A stretch of 64,000 nucleotides of DNA from Cruoricaptor ignavus (GCF_900141665.1 NZ_FQYI01000010.1:1-64000), one strand, 5' to 3'; numbered from the stretch's first letter, positions 5,922 through 14,881 are shown. Program-made: numbers and translations. The notes: generated from the letters alone by a model not told the origin.

Positions 5922-7562
5922 CTACCGATAGCGGATAATATATTTGCCGAATTCCTTCTCCTGGGGAAGCTCCGCCAGAATCCAGCCGTGCTCTTCGGGA
6001 ATTTTTTCCCTTTTCAAATGGATGAATACGCAATCGCCGCCCAGTAGGCTTCTCACTTGCTGCTGCCCTTCCGGGGTATTGATATCAAGCAGAGAATCCT
6101 TCCACGAATCATCCGGCTGGAAGCGCGTCTCCCGATTTAGTGTGTAATTTTCATATTTAATGCTGTAGATCTGTTTTTTCAATTCAAATGCAACCGAGTT
6201 GTACACGCGGTTCCAGGCGAGCACGCTGCTGTGAGGCTTCTCTTTTTTAATGAATTCGCTAACCGGTTTGGGGCTTCCGATTTCGGTTTCTATCTGGGAA
6301 AGATAATTTGTGGACAGCGGAATAATGATGAGTGGCAGAAAAAGCATCAGCAAAGAAATGCTGATTTTTTTTTGAAGAAATAATTTTAACGCCACCGCAA
6401 GAAAAATTCCTGCGAAAACCAACCAAGCAATCATCTGGACATTTACCGTAAAATTTAAATTTGGAATGGCATTAGAAGAAAGCAAGATAAGCCCTAAATA
6501 CAGCAAAAGTGCAAACGCGGCATTGAAAACGAAAACACGGGAGAGGCTTTTGCTACCCATCTCCGAAAAAATTTTACCAAGACAAACCGCGATAAACGGG
6601 GAGACGGAAAGTATGTAAAGCACGAGCTTGGAACTGCTCAGTGAAAAGATTATCAAAGGCAAAAGTACGGTGAAAAAACCCAGGCGGTTGGCTTCTGAAG
6701 GTTTTTTTCTCACATTAAAAATCCAGTGCAGCAAAAGCCCCAGGCAGGGGAAAATTAGCAGCGGCAGGAAGGCAAAGTAATACCAAAACGGCTCGCTGCG
6801 CTTCAGGGAGTCCGCATTGGAAACCCTGTCTATAAACTGCTCCCGGATGAAAAAATTATAAAACTCCGGCGACTGGCGTATAAGATACAGGAACCACGAC
6901 CCGCCGACCGCCGCGGCGAGAATGCCGCAAAATACAACCGCCAGCCAATGCCTGCGCCAAAGATCGGGCGCCGGGAAAGCCTTGTTCACGGGATACAGCG
7001 CACAGACCGGGACAATGAACGCAAACGGGCCTTTCGTCAACACGCCCAAGCCTAGCGAAACGGAAGCCGCCAGCAGCCACGGTATCCTGTGGCTTTTTCT
7101 GTAAAGCGCATAAAAATAAACCGTAAGCAGGGTAAAGGTGTTCAGGTAGGCATCCGTGGTAAGGTTTCGGATGGACATCAGCACCAGCGGCAGCGATGCA
7201 TAGCAGATCGCCGATAGCAGCGCCGTATCTCTCTCCTTAAACAAGAGTTCCGAAAGTTTATATACGATGAAAATCTGGAGGAGGAAAGCCAGTTGTAAAG
7301 GAAATCTTGCCGAAAATTCAGAGATACCGAATATTTTATAACTCAGCATCGTAATCCAGTAAGTCATCGGAGGCTTATCAAAATGAAGAATCCCTAGGTA
7401 CCGCGGATAAATCCAGTCGCCTGCTTCCAGCATCTCGCGGGGGATTTCCGCGTATCGCGCCTCACTCGTTTCCGTAACGCCCCACCCCCCAAGGTGGTAG
7501 AGCGACGCCGCGAAAACCAGCAGCAGGAGGAACCAGAAAAACTTTTCACCTTTTAATTCCAT
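5922..7562 (-). CDS. ArnT/PMT-like glycosyltransferase (GT-C fold)
   Basis: This is a polytopic membrane protein of 546 residues with about a dozen hydrophobic segments. The first periplasmic loop holds the GT39/GT83 catalytic signature VTETSEARYAEIPREML near residue 30, followed by HFDKPPMTYWI. Enzymes of this type move a sugar from a polyprenyl-phosphate carrier onto lipid A, protein or another envelope acceptor. The acceptor cannot be told from sequence. The soluble C-terminal part after about residue 430 is typical. It is transcribed leftward, 40 bp upstream of the cysteine desulfurase gene, and lies just downstream of the terminator of the OmpA-like gene, so it has its own start. Confidence 0.85.
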   Translation of the reverse strand: MELKGEKFFWFLLLLVFAASLYHLGGWGVTETSEARYAEIPREMLEAGDWIYPRYLGILHFDKPPMTYWITMLSYKIFGISEFSARFPLQLAFLLQIFIVYKLSELLFKERDTALLSAICYASLPLVLMSIRNLTTDAYLNTFTLLTVYFYALYRKSHRIPWLLAASVSLGLGVLTKGPFAFIVPVCALYPVNKAFPAPDLWRRHWLAVVFCGILAAAVGGSWFLYLIRQSPEFYNFFIREQFIDRVSNADSLKRSEPFWYYFAFLPLLIFPCLGLLLHWIFNVRKKPSEANRLGFFTVLLPLIIFSLSSSKLVLYILSVSPFIAVCLGKIFSEMGSKSLSRVFVFNAAFALLLYLGLILLSSNAIPNLNFTVNVQMIAWLVFAGIFLAVALKLFLQKKISISLLMLFLPLIIIPLSTNYLSQIETEIGSPKPVSEFIKKEKPHSSVLAWNRVYNSVAFELKKQIYSIKYENYTLNRETRFQPDDSWKDSLLDINTPEGQQQVRSLLGGDCVFIHLKREKIPEEHGWILAELPQEKEFGKYIIRYR

Positions 7563-7593
7563 AATTGAGTTTTAAACAAAAATAAGGTTTTAA

Positions 7594-7620
7594 ACAAAAA
7601 AACCACCCTTTCGGGTGGCT
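7594..7620 (-). terminator. Terminator of the OmpA-like lipoprotein gene
   Basis: CCACCC-TTTC-GGGTGG (7603-7618) is a strong hairpin. On the minus strand it is followed by an uninterrupted U run (A-run at about 7595-7602). Confidence 0.85.
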
Positions 7621-7638
7621 GACTATACTTGAAAAAAA

Positions 7639-8328
7639 CTATTGCCCTTGCCGAGCGTCTTGAATCATCTTCTCGTTTGCGGTAATAGCAAATTCTACGC
7701 GGCGGTTCTTCGCGCGGCCGTCCTCGGTATCGTTGCTCGCGATAGGCTCAGACATCCCGAGGCCTTTTGAAGTAAGGCGGCTGGATGAAACGCCCTGAGA
7801 AACCAGATAATTTTTTACTGAATTCGCCCTGCGCTCGGAAAGTCCTTGGTTGTACGCTGCCTTGCCCTTGCCATCAGTATGGCCATAGATGCTGATGTTG
7901 GTATCAGGGTTATTTTTCATCACTTCCGCCAGGCGGTCTAGGTTCGTCTTCGCAGCCGTGCTTAGCTCCGCAGAATCAAAGCCGAAATTTACCATATTCT
8001 CCTTCATCGTCACGCGGATTCCCTCTCCCACTCTCTCCACCTCTGCGCCCGGCAGCGTCTGCTCTATCTCGCGTGCCTGCTTATCCATCTTATCTCCAAT
8101 CACATTTCCTGCCGCACCTCCGATGATACCTCCAAGAACGGCACCGGCAGCACCATTGCGCCCTTTGCCAACATTGTTGCCCAGGATGCCGCCGATCACA
8201 GCGCCGGAAGTCGCCCCTACCACGGTGCCGCGCTGCTGATGATTAGAATTTTGGACGGATTCGCAACTGGTGAGTACCAATGCAGAACCTAGAAATAAAG
8301 CCGCTATTTTATTATTAAATTTCTTCAT
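7639..8328 (-). CDS. OmpA-family peptidoglycan-binding lipoprotein with glycine zipper
   Basis: A lipoprotein signal ends at LVLTSC (Cys22). Residues 35-80 form a glycine-zipper segment rich in GxxxG (GAVIGGILGNNVG, GAVLGGIIGGAAG), likely to sit in or on the membrane. Residues 105-220 form the OmpA C-terminal domain with GHTDGKGKAAYNQGLSERRA and a final NRRVEF, which binds diaminopimelate in peptidoglycan. Together they suggest a Pal/YiaD-like anchor between outer membrane and cell wall. The gene starts 2 bp after the lipocalin-like lipoprotein gene, so the two are probably co-transcribed; a terminator follows. Confidence 0.93.
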   Translation of the reverse strand: MKKFNNKIAALFLGSALVLTSCESVQNSNHQQRGTVVGATSGAVIGGILGNNVGKGRNGAAGAVLGGIIGGAAGNVIGDKMDKQAREIEQTLPGAEVERVGEGIRVTMKENMVNFGFDSAELSTAAKTNLDRLAEVMKNNPDTNISIYGHTDGKGKAAYNQGLSERRANSVKNYLVSQGVSSSRLTSKGLGMSEPIASNDTEDGRAKNRRVEFAITANEKMIQDARQGQ

Positions 8329-8330
8329 TT

Positions 8331-8813
8331 TTAGTTAATTTTTTGAAAGTTATAAGTTACTTTAATCATTCTACCTTCAAACGGTACATTTTGCTCCAGC
8401 GCGAAGGTGTTTTCAGTCCTTCCCACGAGATTAAGCGCATAGCCCGCAGTCTGGTTTTTATCCTTCATATCTGGATAGACTTTTTTAAACTGAAACTGAC
8501 TGCCGTTCTTCACCTCCCACCGGAAATCCTGCGTCACGGAAGGGCAGCCTGCGCCCCCGTTGAGAGTATAGGAACCCGTATAATTGTTCGGGACAAGGTG
8601 CCACACGCTTCCCTCAAAGCATTTTGCGTCGGCATTTTCATCAAAAGGTTTTATCCTGAAATTTTGAGGATAATTAACGCTTGTCAGCTGCCAGTCCCCT
8701 TTCATTTTTAGATAATCCGCACGGTTTTGCTGTGCTACTTTTGCATTGGAAGCAGAATTACAAGAAGCCAGGATCCCTCCGGCCAGTACAGCTCCAAAAA
8801 TTATTTTTTTCAT
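8331..8813 (-). CDS. Lipocalin-family lipoprotein
   Basis: This 160-residue protein has a lipoprotein signal ending in GILASC (Cys18). The mature part starts with a GDWQLTSVNYP strand typical of the lipocalin-like domain of Bacteroidota, followed by alternating beta strands and two cysteines (FEGSVW region and GAGCPS) that may form a disulfide. It is probably anchored in the outer membrane or its inner face. No ligand is known. It forms a tight pair with the OmpA-like gene downstream. Confidence 0.75.
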   Translation of the reverse strand: MKKIIFGAVLAGGILASCNSASNAKVAQQNRADYLKMKGDWQLTSVNYPQNFRIKPFDENADAKCFEGSVWHLVPNNYTGSYTLNGGAGCPSVTQDFRWEVKNGSQFQFKKVYPDMKDKNQTAGYALNLVGRTENTFALEQNVPFEGRMIKVTYNFQKIN

Positions 8814-8871
8814 TTTAAAATTATTTTTTTTGAATAAATATAAAAATTATGCCAAACCTGCTTGGATGGCG

Positions 8872-10608
8872 CTATTTTCTTTTGGCAGATGACGCGGGAG
8901 CGTTTTTCTTTGCCGGCTGCTGAGAGCGCACTGCACGGGTAGCAGCCGCCTTGGGGGCATCCATCTTCCCGGCTGAATAGTATTTGTTGAAGGCGTACTC
9001 CGCAGCCTTACCCAAATCTATCACGCCTCCCGCCTCGGAAATGAGGCTGAAGCGGTTGTTAGTGTTGCTTTTTATCATCGCATTCACATCGGATTTATTG
9101 GCTGTCATTACGAAAGATTCGATGATCTGCTGTGGCGTGAGCCCGGGCATATAGGCAAGCAGCACTGCCGCCGCACCGGCGACCACGGGGGACGCCATCG
9201 AGGTACCCTGGAGGTATTCGTACTTGGCATCCGGCACGGTAGAGTACATTTCCGAGCCCGGCGCAAACACATTGACAAACTTTCTGTTGTAATTGGAAAA
9301 ATCTGCGCGGAGCATTTCGTTATTATTGGTGCTGGCTCCTACTACTATCATATTGGTAATGAATGGCTTAGCATCCGTACTGCTTCGGTAATTGGTAGGG
9401 AAGTACTCTGCTTCTGCAAGATCTTCGTTTTCATTGCCGGCTGCCTTCACGAGTAATACGCCTTTGTCTTCCGCGTATTTAAAGGCATCCCAGACATACT
9501 TCTTCCCTGGGGAGACTGGTTTTCCAAAGCTCATATTCAGGATTTTAGCGCCGTTATCCACCGCATAGCGTATGGCATTTGCCACATCTTTATCGCGCTC
9601 ATCCCCGTCCGGCACGGCGCGCACCGTCATTATTTTTGCTACTTTGTATGCTACCCCGTATTGAATTTCCTTAGCATGCGGATATCCGGCGATAATGCCC
9701 GCCACATGCGTGCCGTGCTGCGCATCCGGCCCTTCGTAGTGGTTGTTTCCGTAATTTTTATGGGAATAATCATAAGGATCATCCCCTACCAGCTCCGCAC
9801 GGGGATCGAAGTCCAGGTTGTACTGTTTCGTTGCCTGAGGTTCATAATAATCCAGCGCCTGTTTCATTTCCTTGTTCATCAGGCGCTCCACCTCCGCCGC
9901 CGGTTTTCCTGCGAAGTTGGGATCAGAAGAAATACCTGCGAGCACGCTTGCCGCCATAGCCTGCTGCTGTGTCGTAGGCCTTATGGTTTTAATGGTTTCC
10001 TGTGTCAGCGGTCTGCCGTTCAGCAGGGAAATCATAGTGGGCACCAGTTCCTGGATCATTTTGTACTGGTTGTAGTTCTGCTGTGCCTCGATGTTTTTTT
10101 TTGTGAAAATCTCTTTCGAAGTCATGTACATTTTGAATTCCTCAGGCATATTCGCCTGGTTGGCTTTGTTCTGTGCAGAATTCGCACCCTCGAAAACAGG
10201 CTTGTACTTTTTCACGATGCGGGTCACTTCCATATTATCCACCTTTACATCGCCGCCTTTTCCGCCAAGGAAATTCCATCCGTGGATGTCATCCACATAG
10301 CCGTTGCCATCATCGTCAATGCCGTTGTTCGGGATTTCGTTCGGGTTTTTCCACATGTTTTTTACCAGCCCCGGGTGGTCTACCTCTACCCCGCTGTCCA
10401 GCACGGCTACTACGACTGTCTTTGGCTTAATGCCTTTGGATTCAAAGAACTTATAAGCGTTTTGGGTATTGACCCCATAGACATTGGTGGAGGCAAAGTC
10501 TTTATGATACCAAGTCATCAAATCTTTGTCCTGCATAGGATCCGCCACTCCCTGAGCGCTGAAAAGCAGCCCGGAAAAAGCAGCTGCTGCAATTAATATT
10601 TTTTTCAT
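8872..10608 (-). CDS. Subtilisin-like S8 serine protease, secreted
   Basis: A signal peptide (residues 1-19) precedes a peptidase S8 domain with the full triad: Asp71 in VAVLDSGVEVDHPG, His298 in HGTHVAG and Ser470 in GTSMASPVV. The gap of more than 200 residues between Asp and His is unusual for subtilisins and holds a helical insert (about 120-290), a form I associate with Bacteroidota S8 enzymes. The C-terminal 40 residues are Ala/Lys-rich and end in AKRK, with no type IX sorting domain visible, so it is probably periplasmic or released. The gene begins directly after the stop of the WbqC-family gene and is likely co-transcribed with it. Confidence 0.93.
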   Translation of the reverse strand: MKKILIAAAAFSGLLFSAQGVADPMQDKDLMTWYHKDFASTNVYGVNTQNAYKFFESKGIKPKTVVVAVLDSGVEVDHPGLVKNMWKNPNEIPNNGIDDDGNGYVDDIHGWNFLGGKGGDVKVDNMEVTRIVKKYKPVFEGANSAQNKANQANMPEEFKMYMTSKEIFTKKNIEAQQNYNQYKMIQELVPTMISLLNGRPLTQETIKTIRPTTQQQAMAASVLAGISSDPNFAGKPAAEVERLMNKEMKQALDYYEPQATKQYNLDFDPRAELVGDDPYDYSHKNYGNNHYEGPDAQHGTHVAGIIAGYPHAKEIQYGVAYKVAKIMTVRAVPDGDERDKDVANAIRYAVDNGAKILNMSFGKPVSPGKKYVWDAFKYAEDKGVLLVKAAGNENEDLAEAEYFPTNYRSSTDAKPFITNMIVVGASTNNNEMLRADFSNYNRKFVNVFAPGSEMYSTVPDAKYEYLQGTSMASPVVAGAAAVLLAYMPGLTPQQIIESFVMTANKSDVNAMIKSNTNNRFSLISEAGGVIDLGKAAEYAFNKYYSAGKMDAPKAAATRAVRSQQPAKKNAPASSAKRK

Positions 10609-11220
10609 TTATCGGATGTTAAAATTTTCAATATAAGCCAAAGCGCCTGGGCCTTCGTTACAGATTAAATCCACCACCGAAAGATCCGGCAAGAATCCGA
10701 ACCGATCCCCAAATACTTGGTAATAATGCGGCGCTATCGGATTTTCTGGATTTTTTGCTGAAAACCTCAGCCTGAAATCTTGCCCTGGAAAATCTTTGGA
10801 ATATGCGCTATTCAAAGAGTATGCCTTTTCCGTTTTCAGGATTTTTTGGATGATGCCAATCCCGTTCAGGTTGAAATCCATCAGTGAATCTGTCTCAAAG
10901 TCGAAAACTTCCGCCAGGCTGTCCTCGTAAAATTCAAAATACGGTGAGCTTTGGTAGGCAGTCTTTATCGATTTCCAGTGTAAATCCTTCCAGCGTTCGG
11001 CGTACGAAATTTCGATTTCGTGCAAGGCCCTTTTTCCCGTATGCTTTATCGGGATGATGAGCGAAAGTTTTCCGTTGGCGCCGTAGATATTGGCTCGGTT
11101 GCGGTAGGTTTGTTTCGGGAAATTTTCGAACCGTTCGAAGGTTATTTTATTATCATTATCCAAAAAAACCTTCCACCAGGAAACCGGCGGAAGATAGAAG
11201 ATGGGGAGTAATGATTCCAT
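10609..11220 (-). CDS. WbqC family protein
   Basis: This 203-residue protein matches the WbqC-like family: LPIFYLPPVSWW at the start, a conserved YGANGKLSLIIPIKH block, ERWKDLHWKSIKTAYQSSPYFEFY, and a C-terminal YYQVFGDRFGFLPDLSVVDLICNEG. The family is linked to O-antigen or surface polysaccharide clusters, but its activity is not established. There is no signal peptide, so it is cytosolic. The S8 protease gene follows with no gap. Confidence 0.9.
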   Translation of the reverse strand: MESLLPIFYLPPVSWWKVFLDNDNKITFERFENFPKQTYRNRANIYGANGKLSLIIPIKHTGKRALHEIEISYAERWKDLHWKSIKTAYQSSPYFEFYEDSLAEVFDFETDSLMDFNLNGIGIIQKILKTEKAYSLNSAYSKDFPGQDFRLRFSAKNPENPIAPHYYQVFGDRFGFLPDLSVVDLICNEGPGALAYIENFNIR

Positions 11221-11293
11221 ATATTAAAATATCAGATTTTTAATTATTCAAAAATATTGCTTTCTCTTTAAATTTATTTCAAATTTAAGAAAA

Positions 11294-11315
11294 ATCAGTT
11301 TGTTTCAAAACTGAT
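11294..11315. promoter_or_regulatory. Inverted repeat between divergent genes
   Basis: ATCAGTTT (11294-11301) and AAACTGAT (11308-11315) form an 8-bp inverted repeat in the spacer between the WbqC gene and the acyl-CoA dehydrogenase gene. It may be an operator; no poly-U tract follows. Confidence 0.3.
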
Positions 11316-11370
11316 AAATAATTCTCTCATAGTTTTACCGAAAATACGCACCAGGTGAGCCAGAAAATGT

Positions 11371-11378
11371 TATTTTTG
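11371..11378 (+). promoter_or_regulatory. -7 box of the acyl-CoA dehydrogenase gene
   Basis: TATTTTTG matches TAnnTTTG and lies 18 bp before ATG 11397. This rules out the upstream in-frame GTG as start. No clear -33 element. Confidence 0.5.
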
Positions 11379-11396
11379 CAAATTCAAATAATACAT

Positions 11397-12533
11397 ATGT
11401 CCGCCGAAACGCAAAACATGAAACTGATTGCCGAAACAGCGAGGGATTTCGCTGAGAAAAACATCCGCCCGTACATTATGGAATGGGATGAAAGCCAGAC
11501 TTTCCCCAAAGATCTTTTCCACAAGATGGGCGAGCTGGGCTTTATGGGCATCGTGATCCCTCAGGAGTACGGCGGCTCTGGGCTGGGCTACCAGGAGTAT
11601 GTATCCGTTCTGGACGAAATTTCCCAAGTAGATCCATCCGTCGGGCTATCCTTAGCAGCGCATAACTCCCTATGTACCAATCATATATACGAATTTGGAA
11701 ATGAAGAGCAGCGGCGTAGGTGGCTGCCGAAGCTTGCCTCCGGCGAAATCCTCGGCGCATGGGGGCTTACGGAGCACAACACCGGCTCCGACGCCGGCGG
11801 AATGAGCACCACGGCGGTGCGCGACGGCGATGATTGGGTGATAAATGGTGCGAAAAACTTCATCACGCACGCCATCTCCAGCGAGGTGGCCGTGGTAATG
11901 ACGAGAACCGGCGAGAAGGGCGAAAGGCATAATTCCACAGCATTTATTTTGGAAAAAAGTATGCCCGGTTTTTCCTCCGGGAAGAAGGAAAACAAGCTCG
12001 GGATGCGCGCCTCGGAGACAGCGGAACTGATTTTCGATAATGTCCGGGTGCCGGATTCCAGCAGGCTCGGGGAAGTGGGCGAAGGCTTTAAGCAGGCACT
12101 GAAGATTCTGGATGGCGGCAGAATATCCATCGCGGCGCTCAGCCTTGGTACGGCGCGCGGAGCTTATAAGGCGGCGTTGAAATACTCCAAAGAACGCGTA
12201 CAATTTGGCCAGCCCATCGGCCATTTCCAGGCTGTGAATTTTATGCTCGCAGATATGGCTACGGAAATTGATGCCGCGGAGCTTCTGATCCGCCGCGCGG
12301 CAGATATGAAAAACCGCGGAGAAAAAATGACGGTGGAAGGCGCGATGGCAAAACTCTTCGCCTCCGAAGCGAGCGTGCGCATTGCCAATAATTCCGTACA
12401 AATATTTGGCGGATATGGCTACACGAAGGACTTCCCAGCGGAGAAATTCTACAGAGATGCCAAGCTGAATACTATTGGGGAAGGCACTTCGGAAATTCAG
12501 AAGCTCGTGATCGGGCGGGAGATTATCAAATAA
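11397..12533 (+). CDS. Acyl-CoA dehydrogenase
   Basis: The 378-residue protein has the usual dehydrogenase layout: an N-terminal helical domain (ETARDFAEKNIRPY), the beta domain with LTEHNTGSDAGG and WVINGAKNFITH, and a C-terminal helical domain with the FAD/CoA signature GGYGYTKDFPAEKFYRDAK. The catalytic base is Glu362 in IGEGTSEIQ, the position used by short- and medium-chain enzymes. It is a soluble FAD enzyme that makes the first double bond in fatty-acid or branched-chain acyl-CoA breakdown; the chain length cannot be read from sequence. No electron-transfer flavoprotein genes lie nearby. A terminator follows directly. Confidence 0.95.
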   Translation: MSAETQNMKLIAETARDFAEKNIRPYIMEWDESQTFPKDLFHKMGELGFMGIVIPQEYGGSGLGYQEYVSVLDEISQVDPSVGLSLAAHNSLCTNHIYEFGNEEQRRRWLPKLASGEILGAWGLTEHNTGSDAGGMSTTAVRDGDDWVINGAKNFITHAISSEVAVVMTRTGEKGERHNSTAFILEKSMPGFSSGKKENKLGMRASETAELIFDNVRVPDSSRLGEVGEGFKQALKILDGGRISIAALSLGTARGAYKAALKYSKERVQFGQPIGHFQAVNFMLADMATEIDAAELLIRRAADMKNRGEKMTVEGAMAKLFASEASVRIANNSVQIFGGYGYTKDFPAEKFYRDAKLNTIGEGTSEIQKLVIGREIIK

Positions 12534-12537
12534 TTCC

Positions 12538-12559
12538 AGCACCCTTTGCGGTGCTTTTT
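12538..12559 (+). terminator. Terminator of the acyl-CoA dehydrogenase gene
   Basis: AGCACC-CTTTGC-GGTGCT followed by a T run. Confidence 0.85.
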
Positions 12560-12560
12560 C

Positions 12561-12568
12561 TATTTTTG
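12561..12568 (+). promoter_or_regulatory. -7 box upstream of the MazG-like gene
   Basis: TATTTTTG fits TAnnTTTG and lies just after a terminator and 14 bp before ATG 12583. Confidence 0.5.
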
Positions 12569-12582
12569 TGAAAACTTTAATT

Positions 12583-13050
12583 ATGGAAAAGCTGGACGCT
12601 TTAAATCAGGTGGCGGAATTTCACCGGACCTTCAATGCGCCGATCTTAGCATCGCCGCAAATTCCTGCCAAGGAGCGCTGCGAGCTTCGAGTGAGGCTCC
12701 TCCAGGAAGAGCTGGATGAACTCCAGCAAGCCATTAATAACAATGACATCGTAGAAGTTGCCGATGCGCTTTGCGATTTGCAGTATGTCCTCAGCGGTGC
12801 CGTGCTGGAATTTGGCTTGGGCGAAAAATTTCCCGCGCTTTTTGAGGAAGTTCAGCGGTCGAATATGAGCAAAGCCTGCACTACAATGCAAGAGGCTAAG
12901 GACACAATAGCCCATTACAAAACAAAGGGACAGGAGGCCTATGCCGAGGAATGCAACGGAAAAATCAATGTGCACCGCGCGGGTGACAATAAAGTCTTGA
13001 AGAGCATCAACTACTCCCCCGCCAACCTGAAAAAAATTATCGAGAACTAA
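12583..13050 (+). CDS. MazG-like nucleoside triphosphate pyrophosphohydrolase
   Basis: This is an all-alpha NTP pyrophosphatase domain of about 155 residues. The metal-binding pattern is EELDELQQAI followed after a short loop by EVADALCDLQYVL, i.e. ExxE ... ExxD. Such enzymes hydrolyse nucleoside or phosphoribosyl triphosphates to the monophosphate and pyrophosphate, often as house-cleaning. ATG 12583 is preferred over an in-frame GTG at 12568 because the promoter box covers the latter. The next gene starts 1 bp after its stop, and the third follows 3 bp later, so the three form one unit. Confidence 0.82.
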   Translation: MEKLDALNQVAEFHRTFNAPILASPQIPAKERCELRVRLLQEELDELQQAINNNDIVEVADALCDLQYVLSGAVLEFGLGEKFPALFEEVQRSNMSKACTTMQEAKDTIAHYKTKGQEAYAEECNGKINVHRAGDNKVLKSINYSPANLKKIIEN

Positions 13051-13051
13051 A

Positions 13052-13612
13052 ATGAAAAACTACATATTGCTGCTTTTTGCATTTTTTTTGCAAATTGCCT
13101 ATTCCTGCGAAAGCAAGAAGGTCGTTATCAACCGGGAAGTGGAATCCAAAAAAGACGGCCCGATGCTCCTCGGAAGACAATCGGCAGATCAGTTCCAGAA
13201 AGAGCCCTACAGCGGGTGGTTCAGTGAGGAATTTAATGAGTATCCAATCGATGACGCAGCTGTTGCCGAACTGAAAAAGCAGAAAATTTCCAGCTACCAG
13301 ATTACCGCCTTCGTGGGCACCTGGTGCGAGGATACACACCGCGAGCTCCCCCGTTTACTGAAAATCCTCGAGGCGGCAAACTACCCTAAGGAAAAGCTGA
13401 ATATTATCGCAGTGAATAGAAAGATGGAGTCCCCCAGCGGTGAGGAAGGCCTGTACAACATTAAAAAAGTACCTACGATTATTGTTAAAAAATACGGTAG
13501 AGAATTGGGCAGAATTACAGAAACGCCAAAATCCGGCTATCTGGAAAGGGATCTGGCAGAAATTCTGAGAACGGATGATGGAAATTCAGTGGGAAATATT
13601 TTCAAAAAATAG
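13052..13612 (+). CDS. Thioredoxin-fold lipoprotein with a single active-site cysteine
   Basis: An export signal (residues 1-19) ends in AYSC, so it is a likely lipoprotein, though the lipobox is poor. The thioredoxin-like region has FVGTWCEDTHRELPRL with Cys92 and a cis-proline loop KKVPTIIV. The second cysteine of CxxC is replaced (WCEDTH), as seen in a Bacteroidota thioredoxin-family subgroup. A reductase needing two cysteines is therefore unlikely; a peroxidase-like, monothiol or structural role is possible. It shares an operon with a MazG-like enzyme and a DUF4230 protein. Confidence 0.75.
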   Translation: MKNYILLLFAFFLQIAYSCESKKVVINREVESKKDGPMLLGRQSADQFQKEPYSGWFSEEFNEYPIDDAAVAELKKQKISSYQITAFVGTWCEDTHRELPRLLKILEAANYPKEKLNIIAVNRKMESPSGEEGLYNIKKVPTIIVKKYGRELGRITETPKSGYLERDLAEILRTDDGNSVGNIFKK

Positions 13613-13615
13613 CAT

Positions 13616-14221
13616 ATGGGCAAAACATTCTGGGGTTTTGTAATCGGGGCGGCGCTTACGGCATTGCTGTTCGCCTATGTGTGGAAGAAAACTTCGGCGG
13701 ATAAGCGCGAAGAGCGCAACGACACCTACATCCTCACCAACCAGATAAGCCGGATGAATAAGATGGTGGTGATGGAGCAAAACCTCACCAGCCTCCAGAA
13801 AACGAAAATCTCCAATGAGGTGCTGGGCGGGCTGCTCCCGGGGGCGGACAAGCAAATCGTAACCTTTACCAGAACCAACGCCCAAGTTTCCTATGACCTG
13901 AACAAGATGCGGATGGAGGTGGACAGCGTAAATAAAAGATTGATAATAAAAGAGCTACCGCATCCTGATATCCGCATCACACCAAGTGTGGAAATCCAGA
14001 GCATGGATGATTCCTTTTTTTACAGAATCAACGAAAAGGACTTGAAAAAAATTACCGAAAATGCCAAACAAAATGCCGTAAAGCAGGTAAACCAGGAGAA
14101 TCTGAGAGCAGAAGGCAGAAAGCAACTTCAGCAGAATTTGGAGCAAATCTTTGTTTTGGCTAGAGCCCTCAACTATGAGATTGTAGATGAAACAAAACAA
14201 CTATCTCCGGCAGATTTTTAA
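13616..14221 (+). CDS. DUF4230 domain-containing membrane-anchored protein
   Basis: One N-terminal hydrophobic segment (about residues 5-23, GFVIGAALTALLFAYVW) anchors a 175-residue soluble part outside the cytoplasm. That part matches DUF4230: an early region of short strands, a hydrophilic middle with DKQIVTFTRTNAQVSYDLNKMR, and long C-terminal helices ending in EIVDETKQ. The function of the family is unknown. It starts 3 bp after the thioredoxin-like gene. Confidence 0.8.
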   Translation: MGKTFWGFVIGAALTALLFAYVWKKTSADKREERNDTYILTNQISRMNKMVVMEQNLTSLQKTKISNEVLGGLLPGADKQIVTFTRTNAQVSYDLNKMRMEVDSVNKRLIIKELPHPDIRITPSVEIQSMDDSFFYRINEKDLKKITENAKQNAVKQVNQENLRAEGRKQLQQNLEQIFVLARALNYEIVDETKQLSPADF

Positions 14222-14315
14222 AATCATTCGTTAAAAAAATCATAAATCTCACAAATCGTGTCAGTTTGTCATATTTTTTGATAGTTAAATTTAAACCAAA
14301 CTTAAAACTATCATT

Positions 14316-14837
14316 ATGGCATTTACAGTAATTGGGCACTTTACCAACACAGAAGAGGCTGAAAAAGCAATTCAAAATCTCGCTGCAGCCGGCTTTTCGC
14401 AAAACGATTTTTTTCTGTCAAAATACAATGTATCGGGTGTGCAGGCTTCGGAGTACGATTTTGACGACGATGAAAGGACTGCCGGTTTCTGGAACCATCT
14501 TTTCGGCGAAAATGAAGACAGGATGAGGCACAGCTATGCGGCATCCAGAAGCAATGTGGTAACGGTTTATGTAGACAATCAGGCGCGTGCAGAAGAAGCG
14601 CGGAACATCTTGGACGATGCCGGTGCGGCAGATATGGATGAGCTTTCCAAGGGCTACAGAAAGCCGGCGGTCACCGGAAATGACGAATACCCAATTTCCG
14701 AAGAAAAGCGCGCAAGAATCCTCAGCAAAGCAAGAAACGATGTGTATTTACTTGATCCCGAGCGGAATTATAATTTGAGGAACCGCGGAGAAATGGACAG
14801 CACAATGGACGCAATGGGCGGCGCCGACCGCGTGTGA
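14316..14837 (+). CDS. General stress protein 17M-like
   Basis: The first 100 residues match the 17M-type domain: VIGHFTNTEEAEKAIQNLAAAGF, a variable acidic linker, and a second half-repeat ending in VTVYVDNQARAEEARNILDDAGA. The C-terminal 60 residues are hydrophilic and look disordered. In other bacteria the domain occurs in proteins induced by general stress; its biochemistry is unknown. The product is cytosolic. The gene is monocistronic, with a 94-bp upstream spacer and a terminator after it. Confidence 0.75.
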   Translation: MAFTVIGHFTNTEEAEKAIQNLAAAGFSQNDFFLSKYNVSGVQASEYDFDDDERTAGFWNHLFGENEDRMRHSYAASRSNVVTVYVDNQARAEEARNILDDAGAADMDELSKGYRKPAVTGNDEYPISEEKRARILSKARNDVYLLDPERNYNLRNRGEMDSTMDAMGGADRV

Positions 14838-14857
14838 TAATCAAACAATGTTAAATT

Positions 14858-14881
14858 ACCGGTTTTTCGCCGGTTTTTTTA
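14858..14881 (+). terminator. Terminator of the stress protein gene
   Basis: ACCGG (14858-14862) pairs with CCGGT (14870-14874), followed by a T run. Confidence 0.85.

Noticed and set aside
9661-10596. Long open frame of 311 codons on the plus strand
   Set aside because: It is antisense to the S8 protease gene; composition (His/Arg/Phe-rich, no domain) shows it is a mirror of that gene's codon bias.
11670-12542. Long open frame of 290 codons on the minus strand
   Set aside because: Antisense to the acyl-CoA dehydrogenase gene, without any recognisable motif.
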